Source: Candidatus Methanoperedens sp.
GTDB lineage: Archaea > Halobacteriota > Methanosarcinia > Methanosarcinales > Methanoperedenaceae
Direction: 5' to 3'
Assembly: GCA_027460615.1 (NCBI GenBank)
Contig: JAPZAO010000078.1
Coordinates: 1-64,000 of the forward strand
DNA length: 64,000 bases
This document shows, piece after piece, positions 15,338 through 24,132 of this stretch (positions are counted from its first letter, which is position 1; every line of letters starts with the position of its first letter). The notes under the pieces were generated by a model. It was given only the letters and a program-made list of their open reading frames with translations, made no database searches and was not told where the DNA came from. Both the position numbers and the translations under genes were made by a program.

Positions 15338-16476
15338 AAGTACTTGCTACGAACCATGATCCTGCGGGAGCAATGGCAATAGCCCCGGTCATAAAGAGGT
15401 TAAGACAGGAGGGCAAAGTGGAGGTCGCAGTCGTGGGCACCGGCTATTCGAAAGATGTATTCTCATCGCATGGCATAGGTTTCAGGGATGATGCAAGCTA
15501 TGGGGATTTTCCGGACGTCTCATATCTTGCAAGGAAAATTCTTGAAACCGAGAAACCCGAAATTCTACTGACAGGCACATCCAGGATCAGGAGCCTTGAG
15601 AAGGAACTGACGGTTTTGGGAAGAAAAACAGGGATTAAGTCCCTGGCTGTACTGGATTACTGGTCGAATTACTGGCAGAGGTTCAGCAATCTTGAGACCG
15701 GCAACAGGTTCGAATATCTGCCGGATAAAATCGCAGTCATGGATGAACTGGCAAAAAAAGAAATGGTGGCAGAGGGATTTCCTCAGGATACAATAGCAGT
15801 CACAGGAAACCCCCATTTTGATGATATCAAGAACTCAAAACATATGTTCACTGATGATGGATTACGAACCATAAGAAAAAACCTGTCCGTAAACCAGAAT
15901 CAGAACGTAGTAACTTTTGTTTCAGAAACCAATTCCCTGGATTACGGGACTTCACCTGAAAAAAAGGGATTGATAGGAGAGTATCTTGGATTTACAGAAG
16001 CAGATTCATTGAAAGGTCTGGTAAATGCCATGATTTCTATCAGCGAACAAGAAAAAGATAAATATTTCCTGGTAATAGTTAAACTGCATCCGAGAGAAGA
16101 AAATGCGCCTTTTTATCCTGACAATCTTCCTGAAAACATGGCTTTCAAAGTTATCAAAAAACATGACCCCAGAGAAGTTATTATGATTTCTGAACTGGTA
16201 GTTGGAATGGCTTCCGCTCTCATTTTTGAAGCAGGTATCATGGGAAAGCCTGTCATAAGTTATCAACCAAATCTTCGCTTAAAAGATAATGCTATCGGCA
16301 ATCGCATAGGACTTTCAATTCCCGTATATTCTGAAGGCGGGCTGCTTCCTCTTTTACAGAGAGTATTGGTCAAACATGAGAATATTATAAAGAAAAAGGC
16401 GAACAATACAATCATAGACGGGAAAGCCACTGACAGGGTTGTTAAAGAGATATATAAAATGCTGGGAGAACCATAA
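15334..16476 (+). CDS. GT-B-fold protein (NeuC/SpsG- or glycosyltransferase-like)
   Basis: A 380-residue soluble protein with two Rossmann-like halves. The first begins KVLATNHDPAGAMAIAPVIKRL. The second starts near IAVTGNPHFDDI and contains LVIVKLHPREE and an EAGIMGKPVISY donor-site segment. This layout is shared with UDP-GlcNAc 2-epimerases and with capsule GT-B transferases, and I cannot choose between them. Between a NeuB-like synthase and a cytidylyltransferase, it could supply the aldose (NeuC role) or transfer the product. Overlaps are 4 nt upstream and 1 nt downstream. Confidence 0.65.
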   Translation: MKVLATNHDPAGAMAIAPVIKRLRQEGKVEVAVVGTGYSKDVFSSHGIGFRDDASYGDFPDVSYLARKILETEKPEILLTGTSRIRSLEKELTVLGRKTGIKSLAVLDYWSNYWQRFSNLETGNRFEYLPDKIAVMDELAKKEMVAEGFPQDTIAVTGNPHFDDIKNSKHMFTDDGLRTIRKNLSVNQNQNVVTFVSETNSLDYGTSPEKKGLIGEYLGFTEADSLKGLVNAMISISEQEKDKYFLVIVKLHPREENAPFYPDNLPENMAFKVIKKHDPREVIMISELVVGMASALIFEAGIMGKPVISYQPNLRLKDNAIGNRIGLSIPVYSEGGLLPLLQRVLVKHENIIKKKANNTIIDGKATDRVVKEIYKMLGEP

Positions 16477-17237
16477 TGAAAATCGTTGCTGTTATCCAGG
16501 CCAGGATGGGCTCTACGCGCCTCCCCGGAAAGGTCATGAAGGAAGTTGTGGGCAAACCCGTCCTTGAACTCTTGATTGAACGTCTCAGGCACTCGAAATT
16601 AATCAATCAGATAGTTGTCGCAACGACGAGCCATAAGAAGGACGACGTCATCGTAGATTTGTGTAAGAAACTTGGTATAAATTATTTCCGGGGCAGTGAG
16701 GATGATGTGATGGGCAGGGTGCTCGGCGCATTAAAGCAGTATGGGGCTGATGCCGGCGTGGAAATATACGGGGATTGTCCCCTGATTGACCCTTCCATTG
16801 TTGATAGCATCATCCAGTACTATATCAGGAATATAGGAAAGTATGATTTCGTGAGCAACGATATCAAGACCACGTATCCTCCCGGACTTGAAACCGAAGT
16901 ATATTCGGCCAGTGCATTTGCCGATGCTGCGGACAGGACATCTGACCCCGAGATACGGGAGCATTCCACGTTATATATGCGGCAGCATCCTGAACTGTAC
17001 AGGCTCCATAATATCGAGGCGCCGCCAGAACTTCACTACCCTGAAACCTATATAGAGCTGGACACGCCTGAGGATTTCAAGGTCATAAAGACAATCTATG
17101 AATCGCTCTATGGCGAAGGGAAGATATTTTCAGCGCAGGAGATACTGGATTTCCTGAAACAGAACCCGCATATCGCTGAGCAGAACCGGAGGGTAGAGCG
17201 GCGCTGGAAGAAATACCGGAAGGAAGCAGATGTATAA
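16476..17237 (+). CDS. SpsF-like cytidylyltransferase
   Basis: A 253-residue nucleotidyltransferase with VIQARMGSTRLPGKVM, the CTP-binding N-terminus of the SpsF/KdsB-like group, and YGDCPLIDP for the metal Asp. It should activate an acidic sugar as a CMP derivative, probably the product of the NeuB-like enzyme two genes upstream. The end overlaps the Gfo/Idh gene by 8 nt. It is one of three different cytidylyltransferases in the window. Confidence 0.85.
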   Translation: MKIVAVIQARMGSTRLPGKVMKEVVGKPVLELLIERLRHSKLINQIVVATTSHKKDDVIVDLCKKLGINYFRGSEDDVMGRVLGALKQYGADAGVEIYGDCPLIDPSIVDSIIQYYIRNIGKYDFVSNDIKTTYPPGLETEVYSASAFADAADRTSDPEIREHSTLYMRQHPELYRLHNIEAPPELHYPETYIELDTPEDFKVIKTIYESLYGEGKIFSAQEILDFLKQNPHIAEQNRRVERRWKKYRKEADV

Positions 17238-18225
17238 AGCGGCAATAATCGGTTGCGGGAGGATAGCGGGACTTAACGATGACCCCAACTCGGATTCGAT
17301 AAGCACCCATGCAAAGGCGTACAGGAACAACGACAGGACGAATCTGGTATGCGCTGCTGATGTGGATCAGGAAAGATTGGGGAGATTTGGCAGTATCTGG
17401 TCAGTCGAAAAATTATATCTGGATTACAGGGATATGCTGTCCGGGGAAAGACCCGATATTGTCAGCATCTGCACTTCCAACAGCGCCCATTATGACATTT
17501 TGAAATACATCGCTGTAACGGGTGGCACGCGATTAGTTTTTTGCGAAAAGCCGATGACACTGTCGGTGGAGCAGGCAGAAGAAATCGTAAGGCTTTACAG
17601 TGAAAAAAATATCCTTCTTGCTGTGAACCACACGCGGCAGTGGGAACCGGGACATGAGCGCATAAAGGAGTTCATAAAGCAGGGCGGCATCGGGAAAATA
17701 CAAAAGGTCACCTGCTATTATTATAAAGGGATTGTCCACAACGGGGTTCATCTGCTGGATTATCTGCTGGATGTACTGGGAAAACCCCGGAGTGCACATG
17801 TGCTGGGAACGATGGAAGAACCGGACGAAGACATGACGCTGGACGCTTTTCTTGTGTTTGATGAGGGAGTCTCCTGTTATATCATAGGGTTAGATAAACA
17901 GTATTATGACGTCTTCGAGATGGATTTCATGGGAACAGAGGGCAGGATCAGGATAGACGATTTCGGGCAGATTTTCAGGTACTGGAACAGGGAGCAGAAT
18001 CCGCTTGCAGGTGGAGATATAGAGCTCATCGAGAAACCTCTTGGTTTTGAAAGTGAATACCGCTATGCTATGTCCTATACAGTCCGGAATCTCGTGGAGG
18101 CACTGGATGGCAAGGGAAAACTCAAATGCGACGGCGGGAAAGCGCTGGAAGTCCTGAAAATAGTTTTATGGCTTAAATCTCTTGTTTCGAGTAACTTTAA
18201 ATCAAATTACGACCTGGAAGGATAA
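17230..18225 (+). CDS. Gfo/Idh/MocA oxidoreductase
   Basis: A 331-residue NAD(P)-dependent oxidoreductase. It starts YKAAIIGCGRIAG (Rossmann), has the family's FCEKPM Lys and a HTRQW stretch in the substrate domain. The enzyme probably oxidises a sugar or cyclitol hydroxyl so that the next gene's aminotransferase can aminate it. It overlaps the cytidylyltransferase by 8 nt and is 2 nt from the DegT gene. The same three-gene order (cytidylyltransferase, Gfo/Idh, DegT) recurs at 28017-31042. Confidence 0.88.
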   Translation: MYKAAIIGCGRIAGLNDDPNSDSISTHAKAYRNNDRTNLVCAADVDQERLGRFGSIWSVEKLYLDYRDMLSGERPDIVSICTSNSAHYDILKYIAVTGGTRLVFCEKPMTLSVEQAEEIVRLYSEKNILLAVNHTRQWEPGHERIKEFIKQGGIGKIQKVTCYYYKGIVHNGVHLLDYLLDVLGKPRSAHVLGTMEEPDEDMTLDAFLVFDEGVSCYIIGLDKQYYDVFEMDFMGTEGRIRIDDFGQIFRYWNREQNPLAGGDIELIEKPLGFESEYRYAMSYTVRNLVEALDGKGKLKCDGGKALEVLKIVLWLKSLVSSNFKSNYDLEG

Positions 18226-18227
18226 AT

Positions 18228-19550
18228 ATGAAAGATGAACTGGCAATCTTTGGCGGGAAACCTGTAAGGGCTAAAGAAATACCTTCGCACATTACGACGG
18301 ATGATGAGGAAATCAAGGCTGTTGTCGAAGTGATGAAAAAGGGCAGATTGTCATTGTTTGAGGGCTCCTATAGCCCCGACCCGCCGTTCTCCTTTAACGG
18401 CGGCCCGTATGTGCAGAGATTGGAACGGGAATGGGAGAAGTACTATGGTGTGAAGCATGCAATAGCCGTGAACTCTGCAACATCTGGTTTATATGCTGCA
18501 ATGGGGGCGGCAGGCGTTGGACCCGGGGATGAGGTGATAGTATCGCCTTATACGATGACAGCATCTGCAACGTGCGCAATAATATATAATGCAGTGCCGG
18601 TTTTTGCCGACATCAGGGATGATTTATTCTGCCTCGATGCACAGGCTGTGGAGAACGCGATTACGCCATACACAAAGGCTATTGTGGTTATCCACCTGTT
18701 CGGTCATCCGGCTGATATGGACCCGATAATGGAGCTTGCCAAAAAGCACGACCTGTATGTCATCGAGGACTGCGCGCAGGTGCACGGGGCGCATTATAAA
18801 GGCAGGCATGTGGGGACAATCGGCGATATCGGGGTGTTCAGTCTCAACTGCAACAAGACCATACAGACAGGGGAAGGTGGGATAATAACCACCAATGACG
18901 ATGAACTTGCAGAAAGGCTTCGCCTGATCCGCAACCACGGAGAGGCGGTAGTAGGTCATATGGGACTTGCTGACATCGCCAATACGTTCGGGTGGAACTA
19001 CAGGATGACGGAGATTGAAGCAGCGATCGGCTCTGTGCAGCTTAAGAAGCTTAAAAAATTCAATAAACAGAGAACCGAGCTTGCGGCGTATCTGACAAAA
19101 GGCATATCGGATATCGATTTCCTTATCCCGCCAGTCGTTCGCGAGAACTGCGACCATGTCTATTACGTGTATCCTCTCAGGTACCTCGAAGAAGTTGCGG
19201 GCGTTCCCAGGAATGTGTTCGCCGCGGCTTTGAATGCAGAGGGGGTACCATTTTATGAGGGATATGTAAAACCCCTCTACCTGCTGCCCATGTACCAGCA
19301 GAAAACTGCGTACCACGGAGGATGTCCTTTCAAGTGTTCTAATTATAAAGGGAATGCCAGTTATGAGAAAGGACTTTGCCCGACTGCTGAGAGACTGCAC
19401 TATAAGGAAATAATGACTACTGAGATGTGCCGGTATCCGCTGACGAAGGCAGATATGGATGATGTTATAAATGCGATTCATAAGGTGGTCGATAATATGG
19501 ATGTGTTGAAAGAGCGCAGGGATAATATCAAAAGCAGTAATATATGGTAA
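18228..19550 (+). CDS. DegT-family aminotransferase with Cys-rich C-terminal insert
   Basis: A 440-residue PLP enzyme, about 60 residues longer than common sugar aminotransferases. It opens LAIFGGKPVR like the scyllo-inosose/StsC-type branch. K210 (NCNKTIQTGEGG) is the PLP lysine and EDCAQVHG carries the Asp. The extra length is partly a C-terminal insert (about 362-405) with CPFKC (C366, C370), YKGN and GLCP (C384). The paralogue at 29756 has the same insert. It probably aminates the keto product of the adjacent Gfo/Idh enzyme. Whether the Cys bind a metal is unknown. Confidence 0.88.
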   Translation: MKDELAIFGGKPVRAKEIPSHITTDDEEIKAVVEVMKKGRLSLFEGSYSPDPPFSFNGGPYVQRLEREWEKYYGVKHAIAVNSATSGLYAAMGAAGVGPGDEVIVSPYTMTASATCAIIYNAVPVFADIRDDLFCLDAQAVENAITPYTKAIVVIHLFGHPADMDPIMELAKKHDLYVIEDCAQVHGAHYKGRHVGTIGDIGVFSLNCNKTIQTGEGGIITTNDDELAERLRLIRNHGEAVVGHMGLADIANTFGWNYRMTEIEAAIGSVQLKKLKKFNKQRTELAAYLTKGISDIDFLIPPVVRENCDHVYYVYPLRYLEEVAGVPRNVFAAALNAEGVPFYEGYVKPLYLLPMYQQKTAYHGGCPFKCSNYKGNASYEKGLCPTAERLHYKEIMTTEMCRYPLTKADMDDVINAIHKVVDNMDVLKERRDNIKSSNIW

Positions 19551-19554
19551 CAAA

Positions 19555-19565
19555 TCATAATGTAG
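19555..19565 (+). repeat. Intergenic 11-mer shared with 22587-22597
   Basis: TCATAATGTAG occurs just after the aminotransferase stop and again just after the stop of the 637-aa gene at 22585, both in short intergenic gaps upstream of radical SAM genes. It may be a regulatory site or chance. Confidence 0.3.
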
Positions 19566-19580
19566 TAATTTGAAAGGAAT

Positions 19581-20675
19581 ATGTTCGACAGACTAAAAGA
19601 CAGCGGTAAGGTAAAGGTCAACTACGATTATTTCTCCCTGTCGTCACCAATCGCGCAGGCAAGGTATTTCATAAGCCAGGGGAACGTTGTATCGCATTTG
19701 ATAGACCGGATAAAGTGGCATAAGTTCCCGAAGTATTTTATCACGCCAGGCTTCCCAACGCATGTGGATATCGAGTCCTCAAGCGCATGCCAGATGAAAT
19801 GCCCGATGTGCATGGCGCATCTCATGAAGGACATGAAAAAGGGCGTGATGACCTTTGAATTATATAAGAAGATAGTGGATGAATGCGCCCGGGAGCACGT
19901 TTATTCGATCAGGCTTGACCACAGGGGCGAGCCGCTACTGAACCCGAAGATTGTTGAAATGGTGAGGTATGCAAAAAATAAAGGGATAAAGGACGTGGCG
20001 TTCCTGACCAATGGCGAGCGGCTCAATCCCGACATTATAAAAGATCTCATAGAAGCACGGCTTGACTGGATCAGCATTTCGTTTGACGGCATAGGCGAGG
20101 TCTACAACAGGATACGTTATCCTGCAATCTATGAAGAAACATTAGAGAAGGTAAAGCTAATTCGCAAGATAAGAGACGAGGCCGGGATGAAAAAACCCTT
20201 GATACGCATACAGTCAATTTATTCAGCTATAAAAGATAATCCCGAGAAGTTCCTGAACCTCTGGGACGGCATTGCGGACAGGGTAAACATTATCGCAGAC
20301 CAGGACAGGTCGCACACCAAAGGAAAATTCATTCATGATCCTGATTTTATCTGTCCTTCTCCATGGCAGCGGATGGTAATTACATACGACGGTAAAGTGG
20401 TACAGTGCTGCAGTGATTTCCTGGAAGGAAATATTCTCGGGGATGTGGCACAGAAAAGCCTGCGTGAAATATGGCACGGAAGCGAATTCGAAAACGTTCG
20501 AACGCTGTTTCGGAACAGGCAGAGATTGAAGACAAAGCCGTGCCAGGTGTGCTGCGATGGGGCTTATTATAAGGAAAAAGTAATCGATGTCGGAGGAAGA
20601 AAGATCAATATAATTGAATATATCGATCAGGAAATCGATGTCCTGCGCATTGATGCAAGGAAAAAACCTGAATGA
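19581..20675 (+). CDS. Radical SAM/SPASM protein
   Basis: A 364-residue radical SAM enzyme. The [4Fe-4S] motif is C70-x3-C74-x2-C77. A SPASM-type C-terminal domain holds further cysteines (CPSPWQRM, VVQCCSD, KPCQVCCDG) for auxiliary clusters. SPASM enzymes modify peptides or, as in BtrN, sugars and cyclitols by radical dehydrogenation. Its place after the Gfo/Idh-DegT pair suggests action on the same glycan precursor. A paralogue with the same motifs lies at 38945. It overlaps the next gene by 4 nt. Confidence 0.87.
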   Translation: MFDRLKDSGKVKVNYDYFSLSSPIAQARYFISQGNVVSHLIDRIKWHKFPKYFITPGFPTHVDIESSSACQMKCPMCMAHLMKDMKKGVMTFELYKKIVDECAREHVYSIRLDHRGEPLLNPKIVEMVRYAKNKGIKDVAFLTNGERLNPDIIKDLIEARLDWISISFDGIGEVYNRIRYPAIYEETLEKVKLIRKIRDEAGMKKPLIRIQSIYSAIKDNPEKFLNLWDGIADRVNIIADQDRSHTKGKFIHDPDFICPSPWQRMVITYDGKVVQCCSDFLEGNILGDVAQKSLREIWHGSEFENVRTLFRNRQRLKTKPCQVCCDGAYYKEKVIDVGGRKINIIEYIDQEIDVLRIDARKKPE

Positions 20676-22585
20676 AAAACATAATCTTTATCGAGAAAAA
20701 AAGCCACATCGATAAAGCCCTTTCGCTTGCAGATTATCCGGATAACCTCATTATCTCTCTTTTTCCAGCGGTTTCAGTTGAGCTTGAAGAAAGAAAAGTG
20801 CAGTTTAAAACACCTGAGGATTTTTTCCTTCCTGACCGGCTCAATGATATGGGAATGGACAATTACGGACGTACTGACGGCTTCTGTAAATACCTGGACG
20901 AAGTTATAAAATCAAAAATCAGTATATTCAGCGATGAAAATATTAATGCGGCGTCCATGCATTACTATTATTTCAAAATCCTTTTTGATTCGGTTCTCTC
21001 AAAATATTTCATGCTTGAGCAGATTATAAAAGCTGAAAACCCCGAAACTCTTTTTTATATTACATCCCAAAAAGAAATAATCGACAGAACGCTGTTTTTC
21101 AGGAGAAGTTCTATTTATTCACAGATAATCCCGGTCATTTCAAAAAAATATAATCTCAAATATGTACCTTACGGAGACGAAGCGGAATTTTACTATACGA
21201 AAAAAAGGGATAGTATAAAACTTGTAACCGAGTTGATTCGCTATTCACCCGGAACCTTAATAGAATATATCAAAACATTTACCCTAAATAGCCTGTTATC
21301 AATAAAATTGAACATAGAAAATAAAAAAAATAAGAATTCGATATTTATTTTAGCATCCGGACATGATATTCCTCATGTAATAGAAGAGCTGAAGAAAGCA
21401 AAGTCCTGGAATATACTTCAACTATATTATGATGAAATAAAAACCCCATCCCCAATTTTTCCATATGAGAAGCCGTTATCTTTTGAGAGTGATACAGAAA
21501 TACTATCAGCGCTTAAGAATTCTGTTGAGGGATTATGGGACGAGTTGCTGGAAAACAAGAGATTTCATGAATTTTTCGTTTTTGAAGATTGCGATATGTT
21601 CCCGGTTTTTGAAGATCGCCTGGGTTTTTTCATAAAAAAAGGAATTGTCGAGATTCTGGATGTATATCTCAGGCATAAGAAAGCATTTGAGTTTTATAAA
21701 TCCGGGTTAATTCTCACTTCCACTACAAATCTTGGGTATATCGGCCAGTCCATAATACATGCCGCAAAAAAAGCAGGTATTCCTACCGTGACATATCAGG
21801 AAGGGGCTGGGTACGGATCACCCGATGCCCCGATGTACGAACATACCGAATACCTTACCTGCGATTATTTCCTTTCGTACGGGGAAGGGACAGAGAACCA
21901 TCTTAAAAAAACAGGGGCGCAATACAGTTCAAAGATTATCCCCACAGGTTCTGCCAGATTAGATAAAATAATGCAGAAGTGTCAGGAAAAGAAAAACAAT
22001 ACGATAAAAAACATCATGTACATACCCGGTTATGTCCATAACAACATCCAGCACTTTCCATATAACGCCGGAACTGCCAATTATAATTTTGGTGTGCAAA
22101 GAAAAATCATAGATATCCTGAAAGAGTATAATGAATATACCATATTTGTCAAATGTGCATGGTACAGCCATAAAGAGCTTGCGCAGTATATAAAGAATCA
22201 AAAGTTACGGAACATCAAAATAATTGAAAATATCCCGCTTGAGTATGTTCTTGCCCGGGCTGACATGTATGTCCTGGATTTTCCTTCGACTGTTCACCTG
22301 GAATGCCTTGTTACAGGAAAACCTGTGTTCTTATATCTTGATAACTTTATGACCAGGATGGACCCTGAATATCGCGAACTGCTTGAAAAAAGGGTTTTTT
22401 GCTGCCAGAGCCTCGAAGACCTTGAAAAAGAACTCTCAGAAGCGCTGGTTTCCCGTCATGTTCCGGAAAAAAATGACGACCTTTATATTAAAAAGTTCTG
22501 CACTTACTTGAACGATAGGAAAAGCCTGGAGAGAGTAAAATGTTTTATTGAAACGCTTAATACGCAAAATAGCAAAAAGTTATAA
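20672..22585 (+). CDS. Large GT-B-like surface carbohydrate protein
   Basis: A 637-residue soluble protein with no signal peptide. Two halves are suggested: an N-terminal unknown domain (about 1-200) and a GT-B-like part. The latter contains TVTYQEGAGYG (compare the Q-x-G turn of capsule transferases), IIPTGSARLDKIM at the start of the last Rossmann domain and FPSTVHLECLVTGKPV at the presumed donor site. This is the layout of CDP-glycerol/KpsS-like and Kdo-type transferases, so it could use a CMP-ulosonate. Family and donor are not certain. The A+T-rich codon use differs from block D. Confidence 0.6.
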   Translation: MKNIIFIEKKSHIDKALSLADYPDNLIISLFPAVSVELEERKVQFKTPEDFFLPDRLNDMGMDNYGRTDGFCKYLDEVIKSKISIFSDENINAASMHYYYFKILFDSVLSKYFMLEQIIKAENPETLFYITSQKEIIDRTLFFRRSSIYSQIIPVISKKYNLKYVPYGDEAEFYYTKKRDSIKLVTELIRYSPGTLIEYIKTFTLNSLLSIKLNIENKKNKNSIFILASGHDIPHVIEELKKAKSWNILQLYYDEIKTPSPIFPYEKPLSFESDTEILSALKNSVEGLWDELLENKRFHEFFVFEDCDMFPVFEDRLGFFIKKGIVEILDVYLRHKKAFEFYKSGLILTSTTNLGYIGQSIIHAAKKAGIPTVTYQEGAGYGSPDAPMYEHTEYLTCDYFLSYGEGTENHLKKTGAQYSSKIIPTGSARLDKIMQKCQEKKNNTIKNIMYIPGYVHNNIQHFPYNAGTANYNFGVQRKIIDILKEYNEYTIFVKCAWYSHKELAQYIKNQKLRNIKIIENIPLEYVLARADMYVLDFPSTVHLECLVTGKPVFLYLDNFMTRMDPEYRELLEKRVFCCQSLEDLEKELSEALVSRHVPEKNDDLYIKKFCTYLNDRKSLERVKCFIETLNTQNSKKL

Positions 22586-22586
22586 T

Positions 22587-22597
22587 TCATAATGTAG
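22587..22597 (+). repeat. Intergenic 11-mer shared with 19555-19565
   Basis: Second copy of TCATAATGTAG, 36-46 nt upstream of the radical SAM gene at 22633. Confidence 0.3.
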
Positions 22598-22632
22598 ATT
22601 AAAAACAAAAGATTAACATCACGGAGAAAAAT

Positions 22633-24108
22633 ATGAAAGTTTTAATTATAAACCCACCCGTCCGCCTGCACGCAAAAGCAGACATACTCCCATGGGGACT
22701 GGTATATATCGCTCAATCCATGCTGGATGAAGGGCATGATGTGACAGTACTGGACGTGAATGCCAACAGGTGGTCTGATGAGGAGATGATGGAAGAAATC
22801 TCTAAAATCGATTTCGAGGTTGTGGCGATCGGGGGGATCATCACGGTCTATTCATATCTGAAATGGGTTACCCTTGAAATCAGGAAAAGGTACCCGGCTG
22901 TCCCGATAATCGCGGGCGGCTTCGTGGCTGCGCCCATGCCAGAACTGATATTCTCAAGAACCGGTGCAAACATCATCTGTTACGGGGAGGGGGATATAAC
23001 GATAAAAGAGCTATTGAAAGCGCTGGAGACCGGCGGTGACCTGAAATCGGTGAACGGTCTTTACCTGAAAGAGAAGGAAGGCTTCATACAGACCCCCCCA
23101 AGGCAGATCATCAAGAACCTGGATGATATACCGATCCCGAAAAAAGCATACGAGAAGTTCCCTATGGAAATATACCTGAGAAACGGGAAGGACAGCAGGC
23201 TCCTGGCTTCCGATTGGGCTAAAAACAAAAATATTGAAGATCTTGACCTTACGAGTTTCACGCTGCTTTCAGGGAGGGGCTGCACCCACAACTGCACTTT
23301 TTGCTACAGGATGATAAAAGGGATGAGAAAATTCTCATCGGATTATATGATAGAACATATAACGTTCTTAAAGAACAGGTACGGTGTCAATAATTTCATA
23401 TTCTCTGATGAGCTGTTTGTTTCGAAGCCCGAATGGGTCAACGAATTCTGCGACAAGATAATCTCCAATAACCTGAACATCAATTTCAGGACATACGCCA
23501 GGGCGAATTCGATAAGTAAAGAATTACTTGATAAGATGAAAAAAGCCGGCTGTTTCTGGCTTTCCATTGGCTTTGAATCCGGCAGCCAGAGAATGCTGGA
23601 TTCCATGAATAAAAAAATAGATGTCAGGAAGAACTATGAAGCCGTCGGGCTGATAAAAGATGCAGGGATCAACCTTACTCCAACATTTATCATCGGGCTT
23701 CCGGGAGAGCAGGAAGATACTCTGGAAGAAACACGCGAATTTATCCAGAAAACCGGGATAGATGAAGCCGGGACATTTTATGCAACGCCGTACCCCGGTT
23801 CCATGATATACGATTTTGCAATAGAGAAAGGTTTAATAAAAAATATCGACCAGTTCATCGAATCACTGGACGACGCCGATAGATTCACCATTAATCTGAC
23901 CGATCTCAAAGACGGCACCCTGATGAAGTACATGTACCTTATTGTGTGCGACCTGAAACGAAACAAGAACAACAGGTTGAAAAAAGAACATCCGCTGAAA
24001 GGTGCCCTGGCAAATCTCTATCTTGGCATTGAGCGATTTATTTACACAAATTCTTTCACTTTTGGGCTGGATGGATTTTTAAGACGGCTGAAAAACAGAG
24101 GCGCATGA
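22633..24108 (+). CDS. Radical SAM protein with B12-binding-like N-domain
   Basis: A 491-residue class-B-type radical SAM protein. The N-terminal flavodoxin-like domain (about 1-135) starts LIINPPVRLHAKAD with AGGFVAAP and YGEGD. It lacks the DxHxxG cobalamin ligand (DVNANR at that place), so B12 could only bind without a protein His ligand. The radical SAM core has C217-x3-C221-x2-C224. Members build or methylate unactivated carbons. It could C-methylate or rearrange a sugar or the lipid carrier here. SD GGAG lies 8 nt before the ATG. Paralogues are at 32101 and 58084. Confidence 0.85.
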   Translation: MKVLIINPPVRLHAKADILPWGLVYIAQSMLDEGHDVTVLDVNANRWSDEEMMEEISKIDFEVVAIGGIITVYSYLKWVTLEIRKRYPAVPIIAGGFVAAPMPELIFSRTGANIICYGEGDITIKELLKALETGGDLKSVNGLYLKEKEGFIQTPPRQIIKNLDDIPIPKKAYEKFPMEIYLRNGKDSRLLASDWAKNKNIEDLDLTSFTLLSGRGCTHNCTFCYRMIKGMRKFSSDYMIEHITFLKNRYGVNNFIFSDELFVSKPEWVNEFCDKIISNNLNINFRTYARANSISKELLDKMKKAGCFWLSIGFESGSQRMLDSMNKKIDVRKNYEAVGLIKDAGINLTPTFIIGLPGEQEDTLEETREFIQKTGIDEAGTFYATPYPGSMIYDFAIEKGLIKNIDQFIESLDDADRFTINLTDLKDGTLMKYMYLIVCDLKRNKNNRLKKEHPLKGALANLYLGIERFIYTNSFTFGLDGFLRRLKNRGA

Positions 24109-24132
24109 TAATAGAGTAATAGAGAGCATTCG

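Noticed and set aside
18624-19553. 309-aa open frame antisense to the DegT gene
   Set aside because: Lies fully within a gene with conserved motifs; the composition is that of a shadow frame (many His, Arg and Ile) and no motif is seen.
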